Assembly: GCA_031431195.1 (NCBI GenBank)
Contig: JANPCU010000011.1
Location: 1 to 64,000 of the forward strand
DNA: 64,000 nt
Direction of reading: 5' to 3'
Origin: TH-plancto1 sp031431195
Lineage (GTDB): Bacteria > Planctomycetota > Planctomycetia > Planctomycetales > Planctomycetaceae
Numbering within the stretch: the first letter of the stretch is position 1; every line of letters begins with the position of its first letter. Positions 18,598-25,729 of the stretch are shown piece after piece. The translations under genes and the position numbers were made by a program. The notes below the pieces were generated by a model. The model was not told where the DNA came from. It was given only the letters and a program-made list of their open reading frames with translations, and ran no database searches.

Positions 18598-19080
18598 ATG
18601 AAACCAACGGCGTACATCGAGACGACGATTCCAAGCTACCTGACAGCGAGGCCGAGCCGGGATGTCGTCCGGGCGGGCGAACAACAGGTGACACGGGACT
18701 GGTGGGACCGGAGCGCGGAGTACGAACTTCGTGTCTCGTCGTTGGTTCTGCTGGAATGCCAGGCGGGGGACGCCCAAGCCGCCGCCGAGCGGCTGGCTGC
18801 CCTGGAGGGCGTGCCGGTGCTGGCCCAGTCGCCCGAGGCCGTGGCTCTGGCTGGTATGTTGTTGAAGGAAGTGCCGCTGCCGCCGAAGGCAGCCAACGAC
18901 GCGTTGCACATCGCAGTCGCGGCGGTGAACGGGATCGCGTACCTTGTCACTTGGAACTGCACGCACATCGCCAACGCGACGCTTCGACCGCAGATCGAAG
19001 CGATTTGCCGTCGGATGGGCTACGAGCCGCCGGTAATCTGCACGCCGCGAGAACTCTTGGACGCAGAGGGCAACCCGTGA
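18598..19080 (+). CDS. PIN-domain protein, putative VapC-like toxin
   Basis: The 160-residue product has PIN-fold features: an acidic residue in the first strand (YIETTIPSYLTARPS), a Glu in the VSSLVLLECQAG block, and the ANDALHIAVAAVNGIAYLVTWN block with its conserved Asp. PIN proteins of this sort are Mg-dependent ribonucleases acting as toxins. The gene overlaps its downstream partner (19077-19298) by four bases at GTGA, which implies translational coupling and a toxin-first order. The pair sits between direct repeats of a phoD fragment, suggesting it moved here as a block. The start ATG 18598 (MKPTAYIETT) fits the family. Confidence 0.85.
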   Translation: MKPTAYIETTIPSYLTARPSRDVVRAGEQQVTRDWWDRSAEYELRVSSLVLLECQAGDAQAAAERLAALEGVPVLAQSPEAVALAGMLLKEVPLPPKAANDALHIAVAAVNGIAYLVTWNCTHIANATLRPQIEAICRRMGYEPPVICTPRELLDAEGNP

Positions 19081-19298
19081 AAGAGATCGATCTGTTAGCG
19101 GAAATCCGCACCTGGCGCGACGAGTTCGCACGGTCGCACGGCTACGATTTGGCGGCGATCGCGGCGGAGGTTCGGGAAGCTGACGCGGCCGTCGGTGATC
19201 GGCTGGTCCGTGGGGAACCGCGCCGTCCGACGCCCCCCCCGACACCGAACCCGTCGCTGCAGCGGACCCGCCCAGCGACGGCGGTTTCCGGAACCTGA
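19077..19298 (+). CDS. Small partner of the PIN protein, putative antitoxin
   Basis: Starting with a GTG that overlaps the PIN stop codon, this 73-residue product begins VKEIDLLAEIRTWRDEFARS and continues HGYDLAAIAAEVREADAAVG. From memory of the family, small proteins with an E-x-R-x-x-R-x-E block followed by hY(D)LxAIxxxxR commonly neighbour this class of PIN gene and are presumed antitoxins. The C-terminal tail NPSLQRTRPATAVSG looks like translated repeat DNA rather than a domain. I infer that the original end was replaced by a repeat. Whether it still neutralises the toxin is unknown. Confidence 0.6.
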   Translation: MKEIDLLAEIRTWRDEFARSHGYDLAAIAAEVREADAAVGDRLVRGEPRRPTPPPTPNPSLQRTRPATAVSGT

Positions 19299-19354
19299 GA
19301 GGCTGCGGGGCAGGGCGATCCGCTGAGATTGGGTCGTTGTGACGATCGACGCGA

Positions 19355-19735
19355 CATCGGAGCCTGCAGCTCACTCAACCGCACCCGCTGTTGCAGGACC
19401 ACGCCGCCGAGTTCGTCGCAGATTTGGAATCGCAACACCGGATCAGCCTCGGTCCAGTCGATCTGGATCAGGCCGAAGTTGGTGTCGAAGTAGGTCAGAC
19501 CGACGCAATTGCGGTTAATCTCGTTCGCGAAGTGGGTGCCGGATTTCGTCGTGTTGCCGCTGGGCGGGTTGAGGCTGGAACTGGTCAGGTCGTAAATCGG
19601 CGAGCCCACGACTTCGGGGTTCAGACGCGAAATCTCGGCCAGATGGCGATCACCAGACAGCATGACCACCCCGCGAATCCCGGGAGACGTTCGCGTGGCC
19701 GTGTCTTTCCCAGCATTGATTGGAATTGTCTTCAT
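19355..19735 (-). pseudogene. PhoD-like alkaline phosphatase, C-terminal fragment 2
   Basis: From ATG 19735 the frame encodes a short unrelated leader, then GVVMLSGDRHLAEIS (the last metal-binding motif of PhoD, with GDRH), PEVVGSPIYDLTSSSLN, FANEINRNCVGLTYFDTNFG and RVRLSELQAPM. The natural stop seen in fragment 1 is lost and the frame reads on to 19142, into antisense of the PIN partner. It keeps about 30 more residues of PhoD than fragment 1. Most of the enzyme is missing, so it is not functional. Confidence 0.75.
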
Positions 19736-19965
19736 GATAGCTCCATATCCTGATGATGCTCGCGAGATCGTGGAGCAAACTGAGGTGGCCTGATGTGGTC
19801 AATTTGAGTTCGCCGCCTATCATCGGGAGGTCGTGGGTGATGTTCGATATGGATCGAACTTGTCTGTGCCCATTTTCCATCCACATTGCGCCATTCGAAA
19901 ATTTGAGACCAACTCAAACCAAGGCATGGCCTCTCCCCCTGATTCCAGTCCTCTTGGAGCAAGAA

Positions 19966-20175
19966 ATGAACACTGAGCAGACAAACAACTGGCCCGACTT
20001 GGCGATTGGACTTTATGATCGCCTCACCGGCAGAAACGCAGAGATCACATACGAGTTTTCCGACCTGAATATTCTGATCCCGAGTGGGACGGGGTCCGAA
20101 GCTCAGCATGCCAAGTGGACTCTGAATGGAGCGATGAAGATCAGTACCGGGGACTCCACCAAACGCCCAAACTGA
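19966..20175 (+). CDS. Small conserved planctomycete protein of unknown function
   Basis: The 69-residue product begins MNTEQTNNWPDLAIGLYDRL and continues with TGRNAEITYEFSDLNILIPSG and AKWTLNGAMKI. I recall short planctomycete proteins with the same plan (WPDLAIGLYDxLTGRxAEIxYEF, then a Pro-Ser-Gly loop, then a WKLNG strand), none with a known role. It has no signal or membrane segment. AGCAAGAA lies just before the ATG. It is free-standing, about 300 bases from the next gene on the same strand. Confidence 0.65.
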   Translation: MNTEQTNNWPDLAIGLYDRLTGRNAEITYEFSDLNILIPSGTGSEAQHAKWTLNGAMKISTGDSTKRPN

Positions 20176-20489
20176 TCTTGGCTGGCCGAGTGGATCTATT
20201 GATCGACGGTCAGCCCTGTGTTTTAAGGGGTGAGGGGGCATACCTGCTGGTTCAGGTACGAAGCTTACGAACGTTGCTTCACCTCAAGTCGAATGGGTAC
20301 TCGACCCTTTCACCTCTGCATGCGACAATGTCGAAGTTGAACCTGCGTGTGCTCGCTCGTGCGGGCTGGTTGGGGCCGATTGAGGTGTTTCCCAATCCCC
20401 CGATGTGGATTCGTTGGTTTCTTCCCCATCATGACTAGATCTTGTCTGTTCGGTGAGACCCCGAATGCAACACCGGATTGGATTCCAGG
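20176..20489. other. Gap with no convincing gene
   Basis: One frame (about 20115-20438, plus strand) stays open and encodes a protein-like stretch (SNGYSTLSPLHATMSKLN). It overlaps the small gene at 19966 out of phase and I cannot place it in a family. No repeat or clear promoter is visible. Confidence 0.35.
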
Positions 20490-21929
20490 ATGTCGGGTTT
20501 AATCTTACTGACCGGAGCTACGGGCTATGTCGGTGGGCGACTACTGACTCAACTGGTCAGTCAGGGATTACGAGTTCGGTGTCTGTCTCGACGACCAGAG
20601 GCGTTACGCACGCGTCTGAGCGACACGGTTGAAGTCGTACAAGGGGATGTGCTTGATCCACTTTCGTTAGCCTCGGCGTTCGAGGGAGTGAAAACAGCCT
20701 TCTACTTTGTTCACTCGATGGGCGATAACCAAGACTTCGAGTCGCAGGATCGGATCGCCGCAGAAAACTTTTCTAATGCTGCCAGTGCTGCAGGGGTCAG
20801 CCGAATTGTCTACCTGGGCGGTCTCGGGAATCCCGACGAAACGCTCTCCAAGCATCTCCGGAGTCGGCAAGAAACAGGCGATGTTCTGCGAGCCAATCAC
20901 TCCCTGGTGATTGAGTTTCGCGCCTCAATTGTCATCGGTTCGGGAAGTCTCTCCTTTGAGATGATCCGCGCGCTCGTCGAGCGACTGCCGATTACCATTT
21001 GCCCCAAGTGGGTCCAGGTCAAAGCTCAGCCGATCGCCATCGAAGACTTGCTGGAGTATCTCTCCGCAGCTGTGACGCTGCCGGTGACTGCGTCACAAAT
21101 CTATGAGATTGGGGGACCGGACCAAGTCTCCTACGGTCAATTGATGCAAGAATACGCTCGGCAGCGCGGGCTCACTCGATGGATGATTCCCGTCCCCCTG
21201 TTGACGCCATACCTCTCGAGTTTGTGGTTAGGGCTGGTGACTCCTTTGTACGCGCGAGTCGGTCGGAAGCTGGTCGAAAGTCTGCGGAACCCGACACTGA
21301 TTTCCAACAATCTGGCCAAGACCGTGTTTCAGGTCCGTCCTCGCTCGGTGCCAGAAGCCATCGCTCGAGCATTAACGAATGAAGACCATGAGTACGCTGA
21401 GACTCGCTGGTCCGATGCGATGTCATCATCGGGCAAGCCTCAGAACTGGGGCGGTGATCGATTTGGATCGCGGCTAGTAGATTCGCGTACTGTGACTGTA
21501 AAAGTACCGCCCGAGCAAGCATTCATCGCGATACGTCGCATCGGCGGTCAGACGGGATGGTACTATGGCAATTGGTTGTGGACGATCCGGGGATTCATAG
21601 ATTTGCTCGTGGGAGGTGTTGGAGTGCGCCGAGGTCGTCGGGATCCGGAGCAGCTGCGAGTTGGCGACGCGCTCGATTTTTGGCGAGTGGAGGCATTCAA
21701 TCCGAATCAAACACTGAAACTTCGCGCGGAAATGAAGTTGCCGGGCCGAGCATGGTTGGAGTTTGAGGTTACGCCATGTGAGCAAGGCAGCATTATCCGC
21801 CAGACCGCGATTTTTGATCCGCTCGGACTGGCGGGACTTATCTATTGGTATGGAATCTACCCGCTACACCAATTCGTGTTTGCGGGCATGCTCCGCAATT
21901 TGTCAAAAGCCGCTGTGGAAAAAGTCTAA
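20490..21929 (+). CDS. SDR-family NAD(P)-binding protein with C-terminal DUF2867 domain
   Basis: The 479-residue product starts with a Rossmann motif, LILLTGATGYVGGRL, typical of atypical (NmrA-like) short-chain dehydrogenases. It continues VEVVQGDVLDPLSL, AFYFVHSMG, RIVYLGGLG and QIYEIGGPDQVSYGQLM. After about residue 330 a second domain follows with GWYYGNWLWTIRGFIDLLVG, VGDALDFWRVE and RNLSKAAVEKV, matching DUF2867 (a SRPBCC-like fold). Proteins with this two-part plan are common in bacteria and their substrate is unknown. The ATG at 20490 is chosen because the Rossmann strand follows directly. It is a single gene on its strand. Confidence 0.88.
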   Translation: MSGLILLTGATGYVGGRLLTQLVSQGLRVRCLSRRPEALRTRLSDTVEVVQGDVLDPLSLASAFEGVKTAFYFVHSMGDNQDFESQDRIAAENFSNAASAAGVSRIVYLGGLGNPDETLSKHLRSRQETGDVLRANHSLVIEFRASIVIGSGSLSFEMIRALVERLPITICPKWVQVKAQPIAIEDLLEYLSAAVTLPVTASQIYEIGGPDQVSYGQLMQEYARQRGLTRWMIPVPLLTPYLSSLWLGLVTPLYARVGRKLVESLRNPTLISNNLAKTVFQVRPRSVPEAIARALTNEDHEYAETRWSDAMSSSGKPQNWGGDRFGSRLVDSRTVTVKVPPEQAFIAIRRIGGQTGWYYGNWLWTIRGFIDLLVGGVGVRRGRRDPEQLRVGDALDFWRVEAFNPNQTLKLRAEMKLPGRAWLEFEVTPCEQGSIIRQTAIFDPLGLAGLIYWYGIYPLHQFVFAGMLRNLSKAAVEKV

Positions 21930-22213
21930 TGGTTCGGCGATTACGATAACTAAAGTGATATTTTCTGGAAGTTGTTAGTACCAATACCAAGCCGCGTTAT
22001 GCCGGATTCGAAATATAATACAGTTGTAATTATTGACATAAACGACTTGTATATACTGTCATCAATCATTTACCTTGCCTGGTACTCATCGATCTTGCCA
22101 GCAGATCACAAGTAATACAATTGATAGAGGATGTGGCCTTAAAACATAGATCAACTGGAGTGAAGATCGCATGGTGCCGAACATCCTTGACCTATTTCAG
22201 GTCGAACAACAGC

Positions 22214-22342
22214 TCACCTGACGACTGGGTTGGAGTTTTTCTTCGGCTCATCAGGGGCGATGACTGCAAACACAGCTGCGGCGAGAGCGATACCAAATAC
22301 ACCGCAGCCCACTACGAAAATCTGGAGCACTGGATCACTCAT
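22214..22342 (-). CDS. Tiny one-helix membrane protein, 42 residues
   Basis: The product begins MSDPVLQIFVVGCGVFGIAL, continues AAAVFAVIAPDEPKKNSNP and ends VVR. It is one hydrophobic helix at about residues 5-28 followed by a charged tail. Its ATG lies inside the end of the next gene upstream on the same strand (22335-22511), with an eight-base overlap, so the two are translationally coupled. I know of no function. The clean hydrophobic profile and the coupling are the reasons to call it a gene despite its size. Confidence 0.6.
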   Translation of the reverse strand: MSDPVLQIFVVGCGVFGIALAAAVFAVIAPDEPKKNSNPVVR

Positions 22343-22511
22343 GACATTTACCTCCCAGCATCAGGGTTCCGAAGCTCAGAATCGATGGAACCCAGAGACC
22401 CACGAAGGCTCCCTCTTCTCGTTGTCCCGAGAACCAGAGCCAAATCGAGAAGAGGAAGGAAAGTCCTGCGGCTAGCACAAACCCCGCTTTGGCCATTTGA
22501 AATCGCGACAT
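22335..22511 (-). CDS. Small two-helix membrane protein, 58 residues
   Basis: The product begins MSRFQMAKAGFVLAAGLSFL and has two hydrophobic segments (AGFVLAAGLSFLFSIWLWF and FVGLWVPSILSFGTLML) joined by a short charged turn, SGQREEGA. The same plan (AKAGFVLAAGLSFLFS, then W-F, then GLFVGLWVP) recurs in small planctomycete proteins that I recall as hypothetical. A start at 22547 would add 12 residues; the internal Met at 22511 gives the usual form. It is the first gene of a two-gene unit with the 42-residue protein. Confidence 0.7.
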   Translation of the reverse strand: MSRFQMAKAGFVLAAGLSFLFSIWLWFSGQREEGAFVGLWVPSILSFGTLMLGGKCHE

Positions 22512-22636
22512 GGAAATGCTCTTCCCAGGTGAATTGTCCATATTCAAAAGTCAATTTGACCGTACCACACGGACCTAATGACTTGATCTGGATTTTGTTG
22601 TGTTGACGTATGTTGTTGTGGGTGCTTGAGATCAAG

Positions 22637-22666
22637 ACCTCCCCGCGACAGAGATCGCGGGGAGGT
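22637..22666 (-). terminator. Hairpin downstream of the fasciclin-domain gene
   Basis: ACCTCCCCGCG and CGCGGGGAGGT form a perfect 11-base-pair stem with an 8-base loop, beginning 26 bases after the fasciclin stop codon. There is no strong T-run on the minus strand (CTTGAT follows), so it may work as a Rho-assisted terminator or 3' end stabiliser. Confidence 0.6.
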
Positions 22667-22691
22667 ATTTTCATAGCCACTAATCGAGTCG

Positions 22692-23099
22692 TTACTTCGG
22701 GAGCACCACGGCATCGATGACGTGGATCACTCCATTGCTGCACACGATGTCAGTCTTGACCACGTTCGCACCGTTGACCATGACACCCTGCTCGGTGTTA
22801 ATCGCAACTTCCTGACCCTGCACGGTCTTCGCAGTCTTCAACTTGACGACGTCCGCAGCCATCACCTGACCGGCTACGACATGATACGTCAGGATGCCTT
22901 GCAGTTTGACTTTGTTCTCGGGACGCAGCAGGTCAGCAACCACAGCGGGGGGCAACTTGGCGAATGCTTCATCTGTCGGTGCGAATACGGTAAACGGTCC
23001 AGCACTCTTCAGAGTCGCCACCAGATCTGCAGCGGTGACTGCCGCCACGAGAGTCTTGAAAGAGCCAGCGGCCACAGCGGTATCTACAATGTCAGGCAT
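22692..23099 (-). CDS. Fasciclin (FAS1)-domain protein
   Basis: The 135-residue product is one FAS1 domain: DIVDTAVAAGSFKTLVAAV, then the H1 motif FTVFAPTDEAFAKLP, ILTYHVVAGQV, the VKTDIVCSNGVIHVIDAV block and a final VLP. FAS1 domains mediate adhesion or carbohydrate and protein contacts. The chosen start at ATG 23099 gives no signal peptide. A longer frame begins at 23198 but its extra 33 residues do not look like a signal peptide either, so location is uncertain. It is monocistronic, with a hairpin just downstream. Confidence 0.9.
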   Translation of the reverse strand: MPDIVDTAVAAGSFKTLVAAVTAADLVATLKSAGPFTVFAPTDEAFAKLPPAVVADLLRPENKVKLQGILTYHVVAGQVMAADVVKLKTAKTVQGQEVAINTEQGVMVNGANVVKTDIVCSNGVIHVIDAVVLPK

Positions 23100-23275
23100 G
23101 TTCGAAGTCCAATCAGAGAAGGATAGGAAACGAATCTTCAGACGCCTCAAAAGAAACGTCCAATTCGTCCACCTTCTATAGTCCGTGGCAATGCCCAATG
23201 AATAACAACCTATTCAACAGAATCCGAAAACTGCTTAGCACTGTCGAAACCTGCCTCGCCGAGTGGCATCGGTTG

Positions 23276-23405
23276 GTTCGCTTGGGAGACTACCGGTGAG
23301 CCTTGGCACAGAAGGCCATTCACGGAAGACGACCTCCCAGCAAGAACCTCTTTCTATTGCGCCGCCCCGGTCGCCTACAGCGACAACCGGGGCCACCCCA
23401 CGTGG
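23276..23405. repeat. Hairpin repeat of the AGAACCTCTT / ACCGG family
   Basis: Paired blocks around TACCGGTGAGCCTTGGC, CAAGAACCTCTTTC and GCCCCGGTCGCC with CGACAACCGGGGC make imperfect hairpins. Similar mosaics lie at 35761-35865, 40540-40812 and about 58690-58745. It occupies the gap between the fasciclin gene and malate dehydrogenase. Confidence 0.45.
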
Positions 23406-23472
23406 TTGTGCAACTCAGACGTTCAAACCCCCATCGACTGGGCCACCTCGACGGAACGGAATCAATCCCGTT

Positions 23473-24402
23473 CTACTTGCCGAGCACTTTATCAATCGTC
23501 TCGCGCAAGACTCCGGCGGACTTCTGCAGGGCGGCCTTCTCCTTCGGCCACATCTCGATCTCGATGTGCTGGATGGCTCCTTGGCGACCGATGATCGTGG
23601 GGACCGAGATGGCGACATCGTGCAGACCGTAGGCTCCGTTTTGCACGGTCGAGACGGGCTGGATGCGGTGGCGGTCGAGGGCGATGTCGTGGATCACGTC
23701 GGCGATCGAGACGCCGACCGCGAACCCCGCGCCACCCTTCTTCTTGATGACTTCCGCTCCCGACCCGCGTGTCCGCTTCTCGACTTCGGCCAGCAGAGCG
23801 GTCGTCACGCCCGGCCACTTCTCGATCGGGACGCCCGCAATCTGGGCTGCGGACCAGATGGGGACCATGCTGTCGCCATGCTCGCCGAGGATGGTCACAG
23901 CGACCTGCGTCGGCGGCGCGCCAAACTGCTGAGCCAGCAGGCTCCGCAAGCGTGTCGTGTCGAGGACTGTGCCCAGGCCAATCACTTGCTGCGCGGGGAG
24001 GCCGAGTTCTTCAGCCGCGAGGTAGGTCAGCACGTCGACCGGATTCGAGACGACGAAGATGATCGCGTCCTGGCGAATGCCAACCTTCTTGAGATCGGCG
24101 AGGATCGACCGGAACAGCGTCACGTTGCGGTTGATTAGATCGAGCCGACTCTCATCCGGCTTGCGGCGGAGCCCAGCTGTGATGCAGATGACATCGGCGT
24201 CGGAACACTTTTCGGTGCCGCCGGAGGTGATCCGCTGGTCGTGGAGCAGGGCCGCTCCGTGTAGCAGATCGAGGGCCTGCCCTTCGGCCAGTTCCGGGTT
24301 CACGTCGACCAGGCAGATGTCGCGAACGATGCCGCCCGCCTGGAGTGCGAACCCCGCACTAGAACCCACGAGACCGCCGCCGCCGATAATCGAGACCTTC
24401 AT
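23473..24402 (-). CDS. mdh: Malate dehydrogenase (lactate/malate dehydrogenase family)
   Basis: The 309-residue product interconverts malate and oxaloacetate with NAD in the TCA cycle. It has the Rossmann motif MKVSIIGGGGLVGSSAGFAL, the mobile-loop motif AGLRRKPDESRLDL in which Arg rather than Gln favours malate over lactate, the NPVDVLTYLA motif and the catalytic ILGEHGDS. Length is normal for LDH-like MDH. An in-frame extension upstream to 24714 exists, but it lacks family similarity and would sit before the Rossmann strand, so ATG 24402 is used. The histidine kinase gene lies 193 bases upstream on the same strand. Confidence 0.95.
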   Translation of the reverse strand: MKVSIIGGGGLVGSSAGFALQAGGIVRDICLVDVNPELAEGQALDLLHGAALLHDQRITSGGTEKCSDADVICITAGLRRKPDESRLDLINRNVTLFRSILADLKKVGIRQDAIIFVVSNPVDVLTYLAAEELGLPAQQVIGLGTVLDTTRLRSLLAQQFGAPPTQVAVTILGEHGDSMVPIWSAAQIAGVPIEKWPGVTTALLAEVEKRTRGSGAEVIKKKGGAGFAVGVSIADVIHDIALDRHRIQPVSTVQNGAYGLHDVAISVPTIIGRQGAIQHIEIEMWPKEKAALQKSAGVLRETIDKVLGK

Positions 24403-24595
24403 TCGGACTGTTCCCTGGAAGCTGAGGTGTGCGAGTCGGTGCTGACCCGCTTGGAGGATTGCGGGATAACATAGCGAATCGGGAGAGAAAGACAGAGTGC
24501 GTTTGAGCTGGGGGAGACTGGTGGCCTTGGCTGGCCACCGCTCGCACGGAGAGGCTGACTCCTCTTCGAAGTACAGCACCGTTCCGCTGATCGCG

Positions 24596-25303
24596 TCAAC
24601 CCCGCAGTTCGATGGTAAACTTGGTCCCGCGTCCCGGTTCGCTTTCGCAGGCGATGGTCCCACCATGGGCCTCGATGATCTTACGAACCGTCGGTAAGCC
24701 GAGCCCGCTGCCATTGGATTTTGTGGAAAAGAACGGCTCGAACGCCTTCTTGAGGGCGCGTTCGTCCATTCCTTTGCCAGTGTCGATCACGGAGAGCGTC
24801 ACTCGGCCAGCGGTCGTCGAAGTCTGGATGTCGATCTGCCCGCCATCGGGCATGGCTTGTTGAGAATTGCGGACGAGATTGGCGAGCACCTGCCGGATCA
24901 GGTTCTCATCGACAGAGACCGGTGGCAGATCGGGATCGAGGTGCGGTGAGAGATCGATGCCGCTGGCCTGGGCCTCGGGGCGATAGAAGTCGAGGAACTC
25001 TGTCACGATCCGGTTGAGCGAAGTCTCGGCCCGCTGCATTTCTCCGGCGCGAGCGAACTGGAGAAAGGCGTTGAGGATCCCCTCCAGATGCGTACACTCA
25101 CGGCGCATCGTTTCGAGCTTCCGCCGCATCCGTCCCAAATTGGGATCGGTGGCTCCCTCCAGATCCTCGGCCAAGAGTTCGAGGTTCATCTGAATGGTCG
25201 AGAGCGGGTTGCGGACCTCGTGAGCCAGCCCCCCGGCCAGTGTCGCGATTTCCGCGTACTGGCGAAGCAGTCGATCCCGTTCCGCTGAGTCCCATTCCGT
25301 CAC
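24596..25303 (-). CDS. Soluble sensor histidine kinase
   Basis: The 235-residue product has only the transmitter part: an H-box with the phosphorylatable His at about residue 28 (LAGGLAHEVRNPLSTIQMN), an N-box (RQVLANLVRNSQQAMPDGG), and G-boxes (VIDTGKGMD, KSNGSGLGLPTVRKI, GRGTKFTIEL). There is no sensor domain and no membrane segment, as in NtrB-like or hybrid-partner kinases. No response regulator is encoded nearby, so it is an orphan here and its partner cannot be named. The GGLAHEVRNPL form places it with the NtrB/AtoS-type kinases. Confidence 0.92.
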   Translation of the reverse strand: MTEWDSAERDRLLRQYAEIATLAGGLAHEVRNPLSTIQMNLELLAEDLEGATDPNLGRMRRKLETMRRECTHLEGILNAFLQFARAGEMQRAETSLNRIVTEFLDFYRPEAQASGIDLSPHLDPDLPPVSVDENLIRQVLANLVRNSQQAMPDGGQIDIQTSTTAGRVTLSVIDTGKGMDERALKKAFEPFFSTKSNGSGLGLPTVRKIIEAHGGTIACESEPGRGTKFTIELRG

Positions 25304-25529
25304 GCGAATCGCCTTCTTGAGCGGGCCCGGTCTTTCCCCTTGTGTTGGAGCGGATCATTGTTCCCGATGGACGGAGGACATGCCAGCGGAATCTGATCTC
25401 CGGTCAGGGTCGTGTGTGCTTCCGAAAAAAGGCAGACGTGGAAATTCGCCATGTAAGAGGCAATGCGATTGGATTTTGGAACTCAGCTCAAACGGCGGAC
25501 TGAAACAAGAGAGAGAAATCGGGAGTTGA

Positions 25530-25646
25530 TAAGCCGCGGATGAACGCGGATGAACACAGATAAGAGCAGAGCAAATGCGAATCGCGGGCGATGTCCTCTT
25601 GCTGTCGATCCTCTTCATCTGTGTTTATCTATGTTCATCTGTGGCT
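25530..25646. repeat. GATGAACACAGATAA inverted repeat, copy 1
   Basis: The left arm (AAGCCGCGGATGAACGCGGA, then TGAACACAGATAAG) and the right arm (CATCTGTGTTTATC, then ATGTTCATCTGTGGCT) enclose about 40 unrelated bases. A fuller copy lies at 44690-44797 and a degenerate piece at about 59251-59284. It fills part of the 426-base gap between the kinase and the exporter; nothing else is recognisable there. Confidence 0.75.
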
Positions 25647-25729
25647 CACCCCTGAATCCTGAAGCACTGCGGGGAATAGTTGACGACTTTCTCGACACAC
25701 ACGACTAAGGCGGCGTTGCTTGAAGCCAC

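Noticed and set aside
22033..22057. TTGACA followed by TATACT in an AT-rich patch (possible promoter)
   Set aside because: Spacing is only 13 bases, and no gene starts downstream on that strand within a reasonable distance.
22121..22606. Plus-strand frame of 161 codons
   Set aside because: It lies opposite the two small membrane-protein genes and has no protein-like pattern.
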